From Gammaproteobacteria bacterium (GTDB taxonomy: Bacteria; Pseudomonadota; Gammaproteobacteria; BMS3Bbin11), in the NCBI GenBank assembly GCA_030636465.1, contig DAOVWW010000078.1:1-6738 (forward strand): 6,738 nt of DNA, read 5' to 3'. The position numbers and the translations under genes are program-made. This document shows, in pieces, positions 1-5,772 of this stretch; position 1 is the stretch's first letter, and each line of letters begins with the position of its first letter. The notes below the pieces were generated by a model. That model worked only from the letters and a program-made list of their open reading frames with translations. It ran no database searches and was not told where the DNA came from.

Positions 1-118
1 ATACATCCGGGCTATTTTCTTTAAGCTCCAGGTAGCCCGGTCTGATTTCATCTGCAAAGGTGGAGCTTGTAGAGAAAAATAGCAGCAGGGTAAGGACAGC
101 TCTTAGTACAATCTTCAT
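1..118 (-). CDS. HupE/UreJ-like membrane protein, N-terminal fragment (cut by window edge)
   Basis: Only the first 39 codons are inside the window; the gene continues past base 1. It starts with ATG at 118-116 and encodes a classic signal peptide: a short basic n-region (MKIVLR), a leucine/phenylalanine-rich core, and a likely signal peptidase I site at STFA|DE. The mature start, ADEIRPGYLELKE, resembles the conserved opening of HupE/UreJ_2 family proteins (an 'HE-x-RPAYLEL' type stretch ahead of a soluble domain and membrane helices). Relatives in that broad family are proposed metal (Ni/Co) transporters or hydrogenase/urease accessory proteins, but many members have no proven role. It lies 2 nt behind the stop of the isomerase gene with no strong Shine-Dalgarno site, so translational coupling is likely. 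The family call rests on about 20 mature residues. An unrelated exported protein is the alternative. Confidence 0.6.
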   Translation of the reverse strand, partial: MKIVLRAVLTLLLFFSTSSTFADEIRPGYLELKENSPDV

Positions 119-120
119 TA

Positions 121-1002
121 CTAATTTTGGTTTGAACCGGTTTTACTGGCAAGGGTATCTTTCCTGTCCAACCCTTCAATGATTATTTCGTACTGAGTTT
201 TTAGATTCAGATAAAATTGCTCATTCATCGTCTGGCGCTGCTGTGTTTGCCACTCGTTTAATACTTTTTGTCGCACAGAATCTAGTGACGGTTGCGAGGC
301 GGATTTTATGTCACTAATACGAACAAGATGCAGGCCATAACCTGACTGCACTGGTCCCTGCCAGCCACCTGCCTGTAAGCTGAACAGGCTGGCAGAAAAA
401 TCTTTACCGAACAGGCGTGCCACACCGTGACTGGTTAGATCCTCATGCTGCTGGCCAAACATAAATGGATCTCCTGCAGCGGTTATATCGATAGATGGAT
501 CTTGCTGAGATAGCGCGGCGAGCATGTCTTCCGCATCCTTCACTGCCTGCTGGCCTCGTTTGTCACTGTTCAGGTAGATTTGCTGGAAACTGATACGGGC
601 AGGGACCCCGAATTTGTCGGCATGTTCGGTAAGATAAGCCTCCAGTTCGGTATCGTTTGGCTCGGCCTGTGAGGCAATATCAGAAAAAATGAACTCTACC
701 TTTTGTGCCAGGCGTCGGCGAACAATAGCATCGTTCTGGTCCAGCCCCATCGCCAGGGATTCACGATATAAAACCTCTTCGCGGATCTGTGCTTCAATCA
801 TGCCATTAAGCTCAGACTGAGTTGGCAGACGCTGCCATTTCTTTTGCCATACGGTGAGCAGACGATCGATATTGGCCTCAGAAATAACGATACGATTTTC
901 ATTATTAACAGGCTGATCATTTTGCAGGCCATAAAGGATAAAGAGTGCGGCTCCTATCAGCAGAAAATGCAGCAGGGGTTCGCGCAGCCATTTTTTTAAC
1001 AA
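121..1002 (-). CDS. Membrane-anchored parvulin-type peptidyl-prolyl cis-trans isomerase (PpiC/SurA-like)
   Basis: Predicted 293-residue PPIase that would help fold exported proteins by isomerising X-Pro bonds at the outer face of the inner membrane. Residues 1-8 are basic, residues 10-26 form one hydrophobic helix (LLHFLLIGAALFILYGL), most likely an uncleaved anchor. Residues about 38-110 form a helical SurA-like N-region (NIDRLL, EAQIREEVLYRESLAMGLDQND). Residues about 135-230 match the parvulin fold: SFQQIYL, a GDPF segment, LFGKDFSASLFSLQAGGWQGPVQS, then the end signature GYGLHLVRI. A charged C-terminal tail follows. The catalytic Cys/Asp position of some parvulins is not obvious, and a chaperone role without strong isomerase activity is possible. 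The start is TTG: a stop codon lies two codons upstream in frame, and GGAG sits 7 nt before it. It follows a DUF3604 gene across a repeat-bearing 148-nt gap and is followed after 2 nt by the HupE-like gene. Confidence 0.85.
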   Translation of the reverse strand: MLKKWLREPLLHFLLIGAALFILYGLQNDQPVNNENRIVISEANIDRLLTVWQKKWQRLPTQSELNGMIEAQIREEVLYRESLAMGLDQNDAIVRRRLAQKVEFIFSDIASQAEPNDTELEAYLTEHADKFGVPARISFQQIYLNSDKRGQQAVKDAEDMLAALSQQDPSIDITAAGDPFMFGQQHEDLTSHGVARLFGKDFSASLFSLQAGGWQGPVQSGYGLHLVRISDIKSASQPSLDSVRQKVLNEWQTQQRQTMNEQFYLNLKTQYEIIIEGLDRKDTLASKTGSNQN

Positions 1003-1009
1003 GGATTAT

Positions 1010-1013
1010 CTCC
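1010..1013 (-). promoter_or_regulatory. Ribosome binding site that supports the TTG start of the PPIase gene
   Basis: GGAG on the minus strand lies 7 nt upstream of the TTG at 1002-1000. An in-frame TAA at 1008-1006 closes the frame just upstream, and the membrane anchor begins within ten residues, so no other start would keep the anchor intact. Confidence 0.7.
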
Positions 1014-1033
1014 AGACGATGTGATTGGAAGTT

Positions 1034-1130
1034 ATTGTCATTGCACCCTTCGGGTATTCCCTATGGTCACGAGCCCCGTAGCGTGGCAATCTCTAAAAGA
1101 TTGCTTCGTCGCTCTGCTTCTCGCAATGAC
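1034..1130. repeat. Interspersed palindromic repeat, copy 1 (REP/MITE-like)
   Basis: Non-coding element between the DUF3604 gene stop at 1151 and the PPIase start. The ends are inverted: GTCATTGC at 1037-1044 and GCAATGAC at 1123-1130. An inner hairpin pairs GCAATCT (1086-1092) with AGATTGC (1098-1104) around a 5-nt loop. The right arm (1098-1130, read on the minus strand) matches the left arm of the copy at 3097-3188 in 27 of 33 positions by eye, including an unbroken GACGAAGCAATCT. The other arm carries about 30 extra bases, including a small ACCC-TTC-GGGT hairpin (1045-1055). The GTCATTGCGAG...GACGAAGCAATC type is familiar to me as a dispersed palindromic repeat of many bacterial genomes. 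No transposase is present. It would form a strong hairpin in an operon transcript. Confidence 0.75.
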
Positions 1131-1150
1131 GGGGTTATGAGTAACTCCTA

Positions 1151-3055
1151 TCAGCCTTTAGGCGTATACCAGATTGGCGATGTATAGGCACGTTCCTGGG
1201 TGGTCATAGGGACTTCTTTCGACATCTTCACATTAAAGCGTTTTGCCTCGTAAGCCGTCCAGCGAGGAGTTGGAATCTCGATGACACGGGCATAGTAAAA
1301 GGCCCTTTCGGCAGGATCAAAATCAGGATCAGACCATACGGTGACCAACTCGGGGTCACCAATAGTGTTCCTCCAGGTGGCATTTTTAATATCAACAGTG
1401 TTGCCGACTGCTGGCAGTTTGCCATTCTTGCCTGGCTTGCGTGTGTCTGCATCACTCCAGGCAACATCGTATACCTTCTCATGAAGTTTATCTTTTTTAT
1501 CCAGCCAGCCCTTGACGATCTGCATGCGGTCGAGGTTACCGCTGTAAGGGTCCTTCAAAGCGGCGACGAGGAAGCTGGGTGCTTTGCCTTTCGGCGCGTT
1601 ACGCAAATCACCCCCCATAGGTACACCCTTGGCATACCCTGCATCTGCCGGCAGCCTCGAAGTGGAATCTGCTTCATCAAAATCCCAGCCACCAAAGAAC
1701 CGAACTGTCATGCGCGGTCCCGTTGTGGCGTAGGTCTCCTTACGTTTCATAGCATCGAAAATAGCTTCGCGTGTATTGTCTGTCGCCCAGACCGCCGCAT
1801 ATCCTGAGGCCGCCTGCTGCCATCCATAAATGTTCAGACTCGGATCAGGTGCTTCAATGACGAGATGCTCCCAGCGATGCGGTTCCGGTTCCACCCCGGA
1901 ATGTTTACCAAAGAAGTTCTCTTCTTCAGACGTAGACAATGAGGTATGTGAGTCAGTACTGCCTATCATGCCAAATTTGAAAGGATTGACGCTTAGTTTC
2001 TGCTCAAGTTTCAAGCCACTTTTAAGTGCCTCGCGGGCATACTCCCATTGCAGCATCTCTGGTTTCTTAAGTTCTGAGCCATTGAGGTTTGCCTTGTCCC
2101 AGGTTTCGTAATCGGAAAACTCATCGTTAGGAGATAGCAGTGGGTGGGTTTCGCTGTCGCCTTTGATCTGTGTGACTTCGACCAGTGGCTCCATGCGGGC
2201 GCGCAATGCCGCAATTTCTTTAGTGAGAGGTTTACCATCAAAATTTTCGACGGTGAACATACGGCCATTGGAAAGGTTGCCGTTGTGCGGTATGGCAAGT
2301 ACGTGGCCTCCGGTTTCCTTTTCAAACTTGGCAAGAGACTTCCACAGATCTTCTGGATTTTTACTGTCGTACTGCGAGAAAGGTATAGTGCGATTGGCCA
2401 TGCTGGCATCGCCGCGGAAGATCACGTTGCGATGCAGGTTGTAACCGCCTATGGCGGTCCATTCGTAACCTATCAGGGCAGTAAAGCGGCCGGGTTCGTT
2501 GTACCTGTCGGCAAGTGCGGTGTATTTATGCCAGGCATCAGCGACGATGGTGTCGCTTTCTATCGGTGTCGAATCTTCACTCAACGTGCCAACAATATCC
2601 ATCGCCGTTTTAAAAATCTGATCTCGATCTCCGCCCTTCAGACCATCGTACCAGCGCTTACCTGTTTCCTGTGCAAGGATCTCCGGGTTACCCTTAAGTA
2701 GCTCAGGCATCAGTCCGTACATTTCGGCGTGGTCAGAAATAACCAGGAAGTCGAGCGGGCGCGAAAGTTTCGCGCGCAAGCCGTGGGTAGTAACGACTTC
2801 CTCACCCCTTGCGAATCTGAAAGCAGCTTCCTGCCCCAGTGAGTTCATTGTCCCTGCATCAACCGAAATGGCTGTGTGCAAGTGGGTATCTCCCCACAAT
2901 ACCTTGGTTGGAAATTCACGCCCAACATAGGGAGAATATTCCTGTTTAGTCATTATGGAGGTGACGCCGGCTTTATCAGGCAGGTATTCCTGCGCAACGG
3001 CGGTGAATGAGAATACAGTCAGCCCGACCAGGGTAGTGGATAGCAGTAGTTTCAT
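1151..3055 (-). CDS. Exported DUF3604 protein, paralogue 1 (PHP-like predicted metallohydrolase)
   Basis: A 634-residue full-length member of the DUF3604 family. Residues 1-21 are a signal peptide with a likely cut at AVA|QE, so the protein is periplasmic or secreted. Motifs in order: WGDTHLHT (H58, H60), VISDH (D108, H109), IGYEWT (E198), IPHNGN (H257), VTQIKGDSE (about 293-302), IGSTDSH (D368, H370), then WATDNTREAIFDA and YATTGPR (about 423-448), and a C-terminal region ending QERAYTSPIWYTPKG. The first motifs follow the order and spacing logic of PHP-domain phosphoesterase metal sites (DLHxH, TDH, E, H, GSDAH), so a metal-dependent hydrolase is inferred; the substrate is unknown. ATG at 3055 is well supported: AAGGAG at 3068-3063 with 7-nt spacing. 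It is clearly a paralogue of the gene just upstream (3197-5128), with many identical blocks and the same C-terminal ending. Family assignment is strong; the catalytic role is inference. Confidence 0.9.
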   Translation of the reverse strand: MKLLLSTTLVGLTVFSFTAVAQEYLPDKAGVTSIMTKQEYSPYVGREFPTKVLWGDTHLHTAISVDAGTMNSLGQEAAFRFARGEEVVTTHGLRAKLSRPLDFLVISDHAEMYGLMPELLKGNPEILAQETGKRWYDGLKGGDRDQIFKTAMDIVGTLSEDSTPIESDTIVADAWHKYTALADRYNEPGRFTALIGYEWTAIGGYNLHRNVIFRGDASMANRTIPFSQYDSKNPEDLWKSLAKFEKETGGHVLAIPHNGNLSNGRMFTVENFDGKPLTKEIAALRARMEPLVEVTQIKGDSETHPLLSPNDEFSDYETWDKANLNGSELKKPEMLQWEYAREALKSGLKLEQKLSVNPFKFGMIGSTDSHTSLSTSEEENFFGKHSGVEPEPHRWEHLVIEAPDPSLNIYGWQQAASGYAAVWATDNTREAIFDAMKRKETYATTGPRMTVRFFGGWDFDEADSTSRLPADAGYAKGVPMGGDLRNAPKGKAPSFLVAALKDPYSGNLDRMQIVKGWLDKKDKLHEKVYDVAWSDADTRKPGKNGKLPAVGNTVDIKNATWRNTIGDPELVTVWSDPDFDPAERAFYYARVIEIPTPRWTAYEAKRFNVKMSKEVPMTTQERAYTSPIWYTPKG

Positions 3056-3096
3056 TATTATGCTCCTTAACTTCTTAGGGAAATACAGGTCAACCC

Positions 3097-3188
3097 GTCA
3101 TTGTGAGGAGAGAAACGACGAAGCAATCTCTTCCAGTTAGAGTAAGCTATCTATTTAGAGATTGCCGCACTACGTTCGCAATGACAAT
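3097..3188. repeat. Interspersed palindromic repeat, copy 2 (REP/MITE-like)
   Basis: Same family as the copy at 1034-1130 but inverted relative to it. The ends are GTCATTGTGA (3097-3106) and TCGCAATGAC (3176-3185); the shared end runs on to GCAATGACAAT (3178-3188), also found at the matching end of copy 1. Inner arms GCAATCTC (3123-3130) and GAGATTGC (3158-3165) are perfectly complementary, around a 27-nt loop. The shorter arm here (GATTGCCGCACTACG then GCAATGAC) matches the long arm of copy 1 (GATTGCCACGCTACG) without its ~30-nt insert. It lies 8 nt behind the stop codon of the upstream DUF3604 gene, inside the 141-nt gap before paralogue 1. It contains no credible gene. A mobile, non-autonomous origin is likely from the family pattern, but no target-site duplication could be made out. 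Confidence 0.78.
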
Positions 3189-3196
3189 TGGGTCTT

Positions 3197-5128
3197 TTAA
3201 CCTTTAGGCGAATACCAGATTGGTGAGGTATAGGCACGTTCCTGGGTCGACGTCGGTGCGCCTTTAGGAATAGGGATGCCGAAACGATGGGCGTCATAGG
3301 TTGACCAGCGCGGTGTAGGAATCTCTATCACACGGGTGTAATAGAAAGCTGACTGGGCAGGATCAAAATCCGGGTCAGTCCAGACGGTGATGAGTTCAGA
3401 AGAGCCGATGGTGTTGGACCAGCTAGCATTCTTTACGTCCACGGTATTGCCGACGGCTGGCAGTTTGCCCTTTTTATCAATCTTTCGGTCTCCTGACCAG
3501 GCAACGTCATAGACCTTTTCAAGGGTCTTCCCGCTTTTGTCCATCCAGCCTTTCACGACTTGAATACGGTCAATATTGGCGCCAATGGCATCACGCAGCG
3601 CATAGACCATGAATGAGGGGGCTTTTGCTTTGGCCGGTTTTGCTGGCAGATTAGCTCCCATAGGCACGCCTTTCATGTAACCGGTAAACGCTGGAGCACG
3701 GGTGTTTATATCTTCGTCGGTAAACTCCCAGCCGCCGAAGAAACGCACCATCAGGCGGCTGCCGGTGGTGGCGTAGACTTCTTTACGCTCTATGGCATCA
3801 AAGATTGCCTTGCGGGTGTTCTCGGTTGCCCATACAGCTGCCAGTCCAGAAGCCGCCAGCTGCCAGCCTTCAATGGTTTTTGATTTGTCAGGAGACTGCA
3901 TCATAGGGTGATTCATGCGATCAGGCCCTGGCTCATAACCGGTGTGTTTGCCGAAGAAGTTGTCTTCCTGTGCGGTAGCCAGTGAGGTATGACTATCTGT
4001 TGAGCCTATCTGCCCAAATTTGTAAGGATTGGTACCAAGTTTCTTTTCAATGGCGAGGCCGCGTTTCAGGGCTTCACGGGCGTATTCGGCAGCCAGCATT
4101 TTATCTGTTTTCAGTGTCGACAGGTCAAGATTACCAAAGTCCCAGCTTTCATAATCAGCAAACTCATCATCGGGGGAGAGGAAGCCAATAGTTTCACCAT
4201 CACCTTTAATTTGCGTTACTTCGTAAGCAGGTTCCCATTTGGCTCTTTCCGTCACATATTCCTTATCCAGCTTTTTACCATCGTACTGTGCCTCTAGTGG
4301 AAACATGATGCCGTTGGATAGATTACCGTTATGCGCTATGGCTAGCACATCACCACCGGTTTTTTCTTCGTAGTTTGCCAACCATTTCCACAGGTCGCGT
4401 GGATTCGGGCTACCGAGCGGCGGTGTAGTGGTATAGGCCACCATCTGCGAGGCTTTGTCAGCATTATCCCGGTACATAACGACTCGATGCATGTTTCCGC
4501 CCCGGATTAATGAGGTCCATTCAAAACCAATGAAGGCGGTGAACTTGCCCGGGTCATTGTATTTTTCAGCTGCATCGATAGTATCCTGCCAGACTGATTT
4601 ATACATTTCAGTATCGGGGGAATAGGTTAAACCCTCTGGGAATTCCCCCTGGGAGAATTTGCCGATAAGTTCCAGTGCCACACTGACACCGTCTCCTTTC
4701 TGAATTCGTTCGTACCAGTCTTTGCCTGTGGGATCGGCAAGAATATTTGGTTTGCCGGCGTACAGATCCGGAAACAGGCCCATATTGTCAGAGTGATCGG
4801 CAATCACGAGGAAATCCAGCGGGCGAGAGAGTTTCGCCGGGGTGCCGTTGGAGGAGACGACCTCATCACCGCGGGCAAACTGGTAGGCTTTTTCAAGGCC
4901 AAGCCGATTACCGAAGGCACCTGCATCCATAGAAAGAGAAGTATGCAGATGGGTATCGCCCCAGTAAACATTGCTGGGAAAACCTCGACGGGCATAAGGT
5001 GAATAACTTTTCCCCGTATAGGCGGATGAAAGGACTTCTTTTGCGTCGGGTGGTACAGGCACCTGTGCAAGGGCAGGAAGTGTGACGAGTGACAGGCTTA
5101 ACGCAAAGACGGATGTGGGTAATTGCAT
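3197..5128 (-). CDS. Exported DUF3604 protein, paralogue 2 (PHP-like predicted metallohydrolase)
   Basis: A 643-residue DUF3604 protein, upstream in transcription order of its paralogue. A signal peptide (MQLPTSVFALSLSL...) ends at a likely ALA|QV site about residue 22. Motifs match paralogue 1 one by one: WGDTHLHT (H60, H62), VIADH (D111, H112), IGFEWT (E203), IAHNGN (H266), VTQIKGDGE, IGSTDSH (D378, H380), WATENTRKAIFDA, YATTGSR, and the end QERAYTSPIWYSPKG. All candidate metal ligands are kept, so neither copy looks decayed. Differences gather in loops: the region after the DH motif (SDNMGL here, AEMYGL in the other), the segment before the glutamate motif, and a lysine/proline/alanine-rich stretch (PAKPAKAKAP, about 495-504). 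I chose ATG at 5128 because AGGAG lies 5 nt upstream; a TTG six codons further up lacks such support. The 131-nt AT-rich gap upstream may hold its own promoter. Substrate unknown. Confidence 0.9.
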   Translation of the reverse strand: MQLPTSVFALSLSLVTLPALAQVPVPPDAKEVLSSAYTGKSYSPYARRGFPSNVYWGDTHLHTSLSMDAGAFGNRLGLEKAYQFARGDEVVSSNGTPAKLSRPLDFLVIADHSDNMGLFPDLYAGKPNILADPTGKDWYERIQKGDGVSVALELIGKFSQGEFPEGLTYSPDTEMYKSVWQDTIDAAEKYNDPGKFTAFIGFEWTSLIRGGNMHRVVMYRDNADKASQMVAYTTTPPLGSPNPRDLWKWLANYEEKTGGDVLAIAHNGNLSNGIMFPLEAQYDGKKLDKEYVTERAKWEPAYEVTQIKGDGETIGFLSPDDEFADYESWDFGNLDLSTLKTDKMLAAEYAREALKRGLAIEKKLGTNPYKFGQIGSTDSHTSLATAQEDNFFGKHTGYEPGPDRMNHPMMQSPDKSKTIEGWQLAASGLAAVWATENTRKAIFDAIERKEVYATTGSRLMVRFFGGWEFTDEDINTRAPAFTGYMKGVPMGANLPAKPAKAKAPSFMVYALRDAIGANIDRIQVVKGWMDKSGKTLEKVYDVAWSGDRKIDKKGKLPAVGNTVDVKNASWSNTIGSSELITVWTDPDFDPAQSAFYYTRVIEIPTPRWSTYDAHRFGIPIPKGAPTSTQERAYTSPIWYSPKG

Positions 5129-5133
5129 GATTT

Positions 5134-5138
5134 CTCCT
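5134..5138 (-). promoter_or_regulatory. Ribosome binding site fixing the ATG start of DUF3604 paralogue 2
   Basis: AGGAG on the minus strand ends 5 nt before the ATG at 5128-5126. If translation began at the in-frame TTG at 5146, this site would lie inside the coding region and six residues (MLSGEI) would precede an already complete signal peptide. The ATG is therefore the better start. Confidence 0.75.
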
Positions 5139-5190
5139 GAGAGCAATGATTTTCTGTTGTTATTTTAAAGGCTTAATATATCATTGCTGA

Positions 5191-5222
5191 CAGAAATTAT
5201 TTAAAAATGTTAATAAATTCTG
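5191..5222. promoter_or_regulatory. AT-rich leader with imperfect inverted repeat upstream of DUF3604 paralogue 2
   Basis: The 131-nt gap 5129-5259 holds no gene and is much richer in A+T than its surroundings between about 5150 and 5220. Arms CAGAAATTATT (5191-5201) and AATAAATTCTG (5212-5222) are complementary at 10 of 11 positions around a 10-nt centre, which could be an operator or an RNA hairpin. A TATATT at 5180-5175 (minus strand) could serve as a -10 box, but no good -35 hexamer stands 16-18 nt upstream of it. A promoter or regulator site is plausible here, as this is the largest AT-rich non-coding stretch, but not shown. Confidence 0.35.
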
Positions 5223-5243
5223 ACGAGAGGGGCACCTCATAAC

Positions 5244-5259
5244 CCATACAGGTGTATGG
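5244..5259. other. Short palindrome at the 3' end of the TlpA-like gene
   Basis: CCATACA (5244-5250) and TGTATGG (5253-5259) form a near-perfect 16-bp palindrome touching the TAA stop at 5262-5260. On the minus strand it is not followed by a run of T, so it is a poor intrinsic terminator. It could be a weak mRNA 3' hairpin, a protein-binding site for the gap before DUF3604 paralogue 2, or chance. Confidence 0.3.
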
Positions 5260-5772
5260 TTATTGAATCTTCCTGAACCATTCTTCAACCACACTCCGGT
5301 CGAGTAAGCCACTTACCGCACGCCGGTTTTGTTGGGCATCGAAAAAATAGCTGCGAGGCAATTCTCCATACCATACGTTGTCCACTTCAAAGCGAAGGCG
5401 GGAGGAGTTTGCCTGTGAAAAAACCCAGGCATCCGCACTGGCTACTCCTTTACCGTTGATGACGCTATGGAGCTCTGTTCTATCACCGGGCGAATCGGTG
5501 GAGATGAGTACAAGATTAAACTCAGGGTATTTCTCTATCAGTTTCCCCAGCATGGCAAGTTCATGAAAGCAGGGGGGGCAGTCCAGTGACCAGAGCACCA
5601 TTAAAAATGGCTTGTCCTGGTAGCGCTGGAGTATCGTTTCGTAACTTCCGGGCTGGAAAGTTGAGATCTGTAGCTGGGCAGTTGAGCTGCTTCCCATAGC
5701 CGGAGTAATGGCAAGCAGCAGGAACAGGCTGAGCATCACTTTCTTGATATGAGTTACCCTGAAAGATGACAC
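5260..5772 (-). CDS. TlpA/thioredoxin-like periplasmic redox protein
   Basis: A 170-residue protein. Residues 1-28 look like a signal peptide or anchor: basic n-region with HIKK, core MLSLFLLLAITPA, possible cut near AMG|SS. The rest is a thioredoxin fold of the TlpA/redoxin type: PFLMVLWSLDCPPC with the active-site pair C65/C68, strand NLVLISTD (about 86-93), and GELPRSYFFD, whose P139 fits the cis-proline next to the active site, followed by a C-terminal helix. Such proteins reduce or rearrange disulphides in exported partners, for example in cytochrome c or metal-site assembly. The start is GTG at 5772, sharing one base with the TAG stop of the upstream BNR gene (TAGTG), so coupled translation is likely. 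A later start at ATG, residue 13, would drop the basic n-region and is less attractive. The partner may be the BNR protein with its cysteine cluster; that is inference. Confidence 0.85.
   Translation of the reverse strand: MSSFRVTHIKKVMLSLFLLLAITPAMGSSSTAQLQISTFQPGSYETILQRYQDKPFLMVLWSLDCPPCFHELAMLGKLIEKYPEFNLVLISTDSPGDRTELHSVINGKGVASADAWVFSQANSSRLRFEVDNVWYGELPRSYFFDAQQNRRAVSGLLDRSVVEEWFRKIQ

Noticed and set aside
945..1187. Plus-strand 80-codon open frame across the PPIase start and repeat copy 1
   Set aside because: It is made of the antisense of the PPIase N-terminus plus the palindromic repeat, with no domain or ribosome site; a chance frame.
2144..2701. Plus-strand 185-codon open frame inside DUF3604 paralogue 1
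   Set aside because: Lies wholly antisense to a well-supported gene and its translation shows no recognisable family; a shadow frame.
3097..3188. CRISPR-like or rho-independent terminator reading of the repeats
   Set aside because: Only two dispersed copies with no spacer array, and no T-run following the hairpin on the transcribed strand; palindromic interspersed repeat fits better.
1034..3188. The two repeats as ends of a composite mobile unit carrying DUF3604 paralogue 1
   Set aside because: They are inverted as such ends would be, but no transposase and no target duplication is visible, and the same repeat type is commonly dispersed singly.
5129..5146. TTG at 5146 as the start of DUF3604 paralogue 2
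   Set aside because: The AGGAG site at 5138-5134 serves the ATG at 5128, which directly opens a complete signal peptide.
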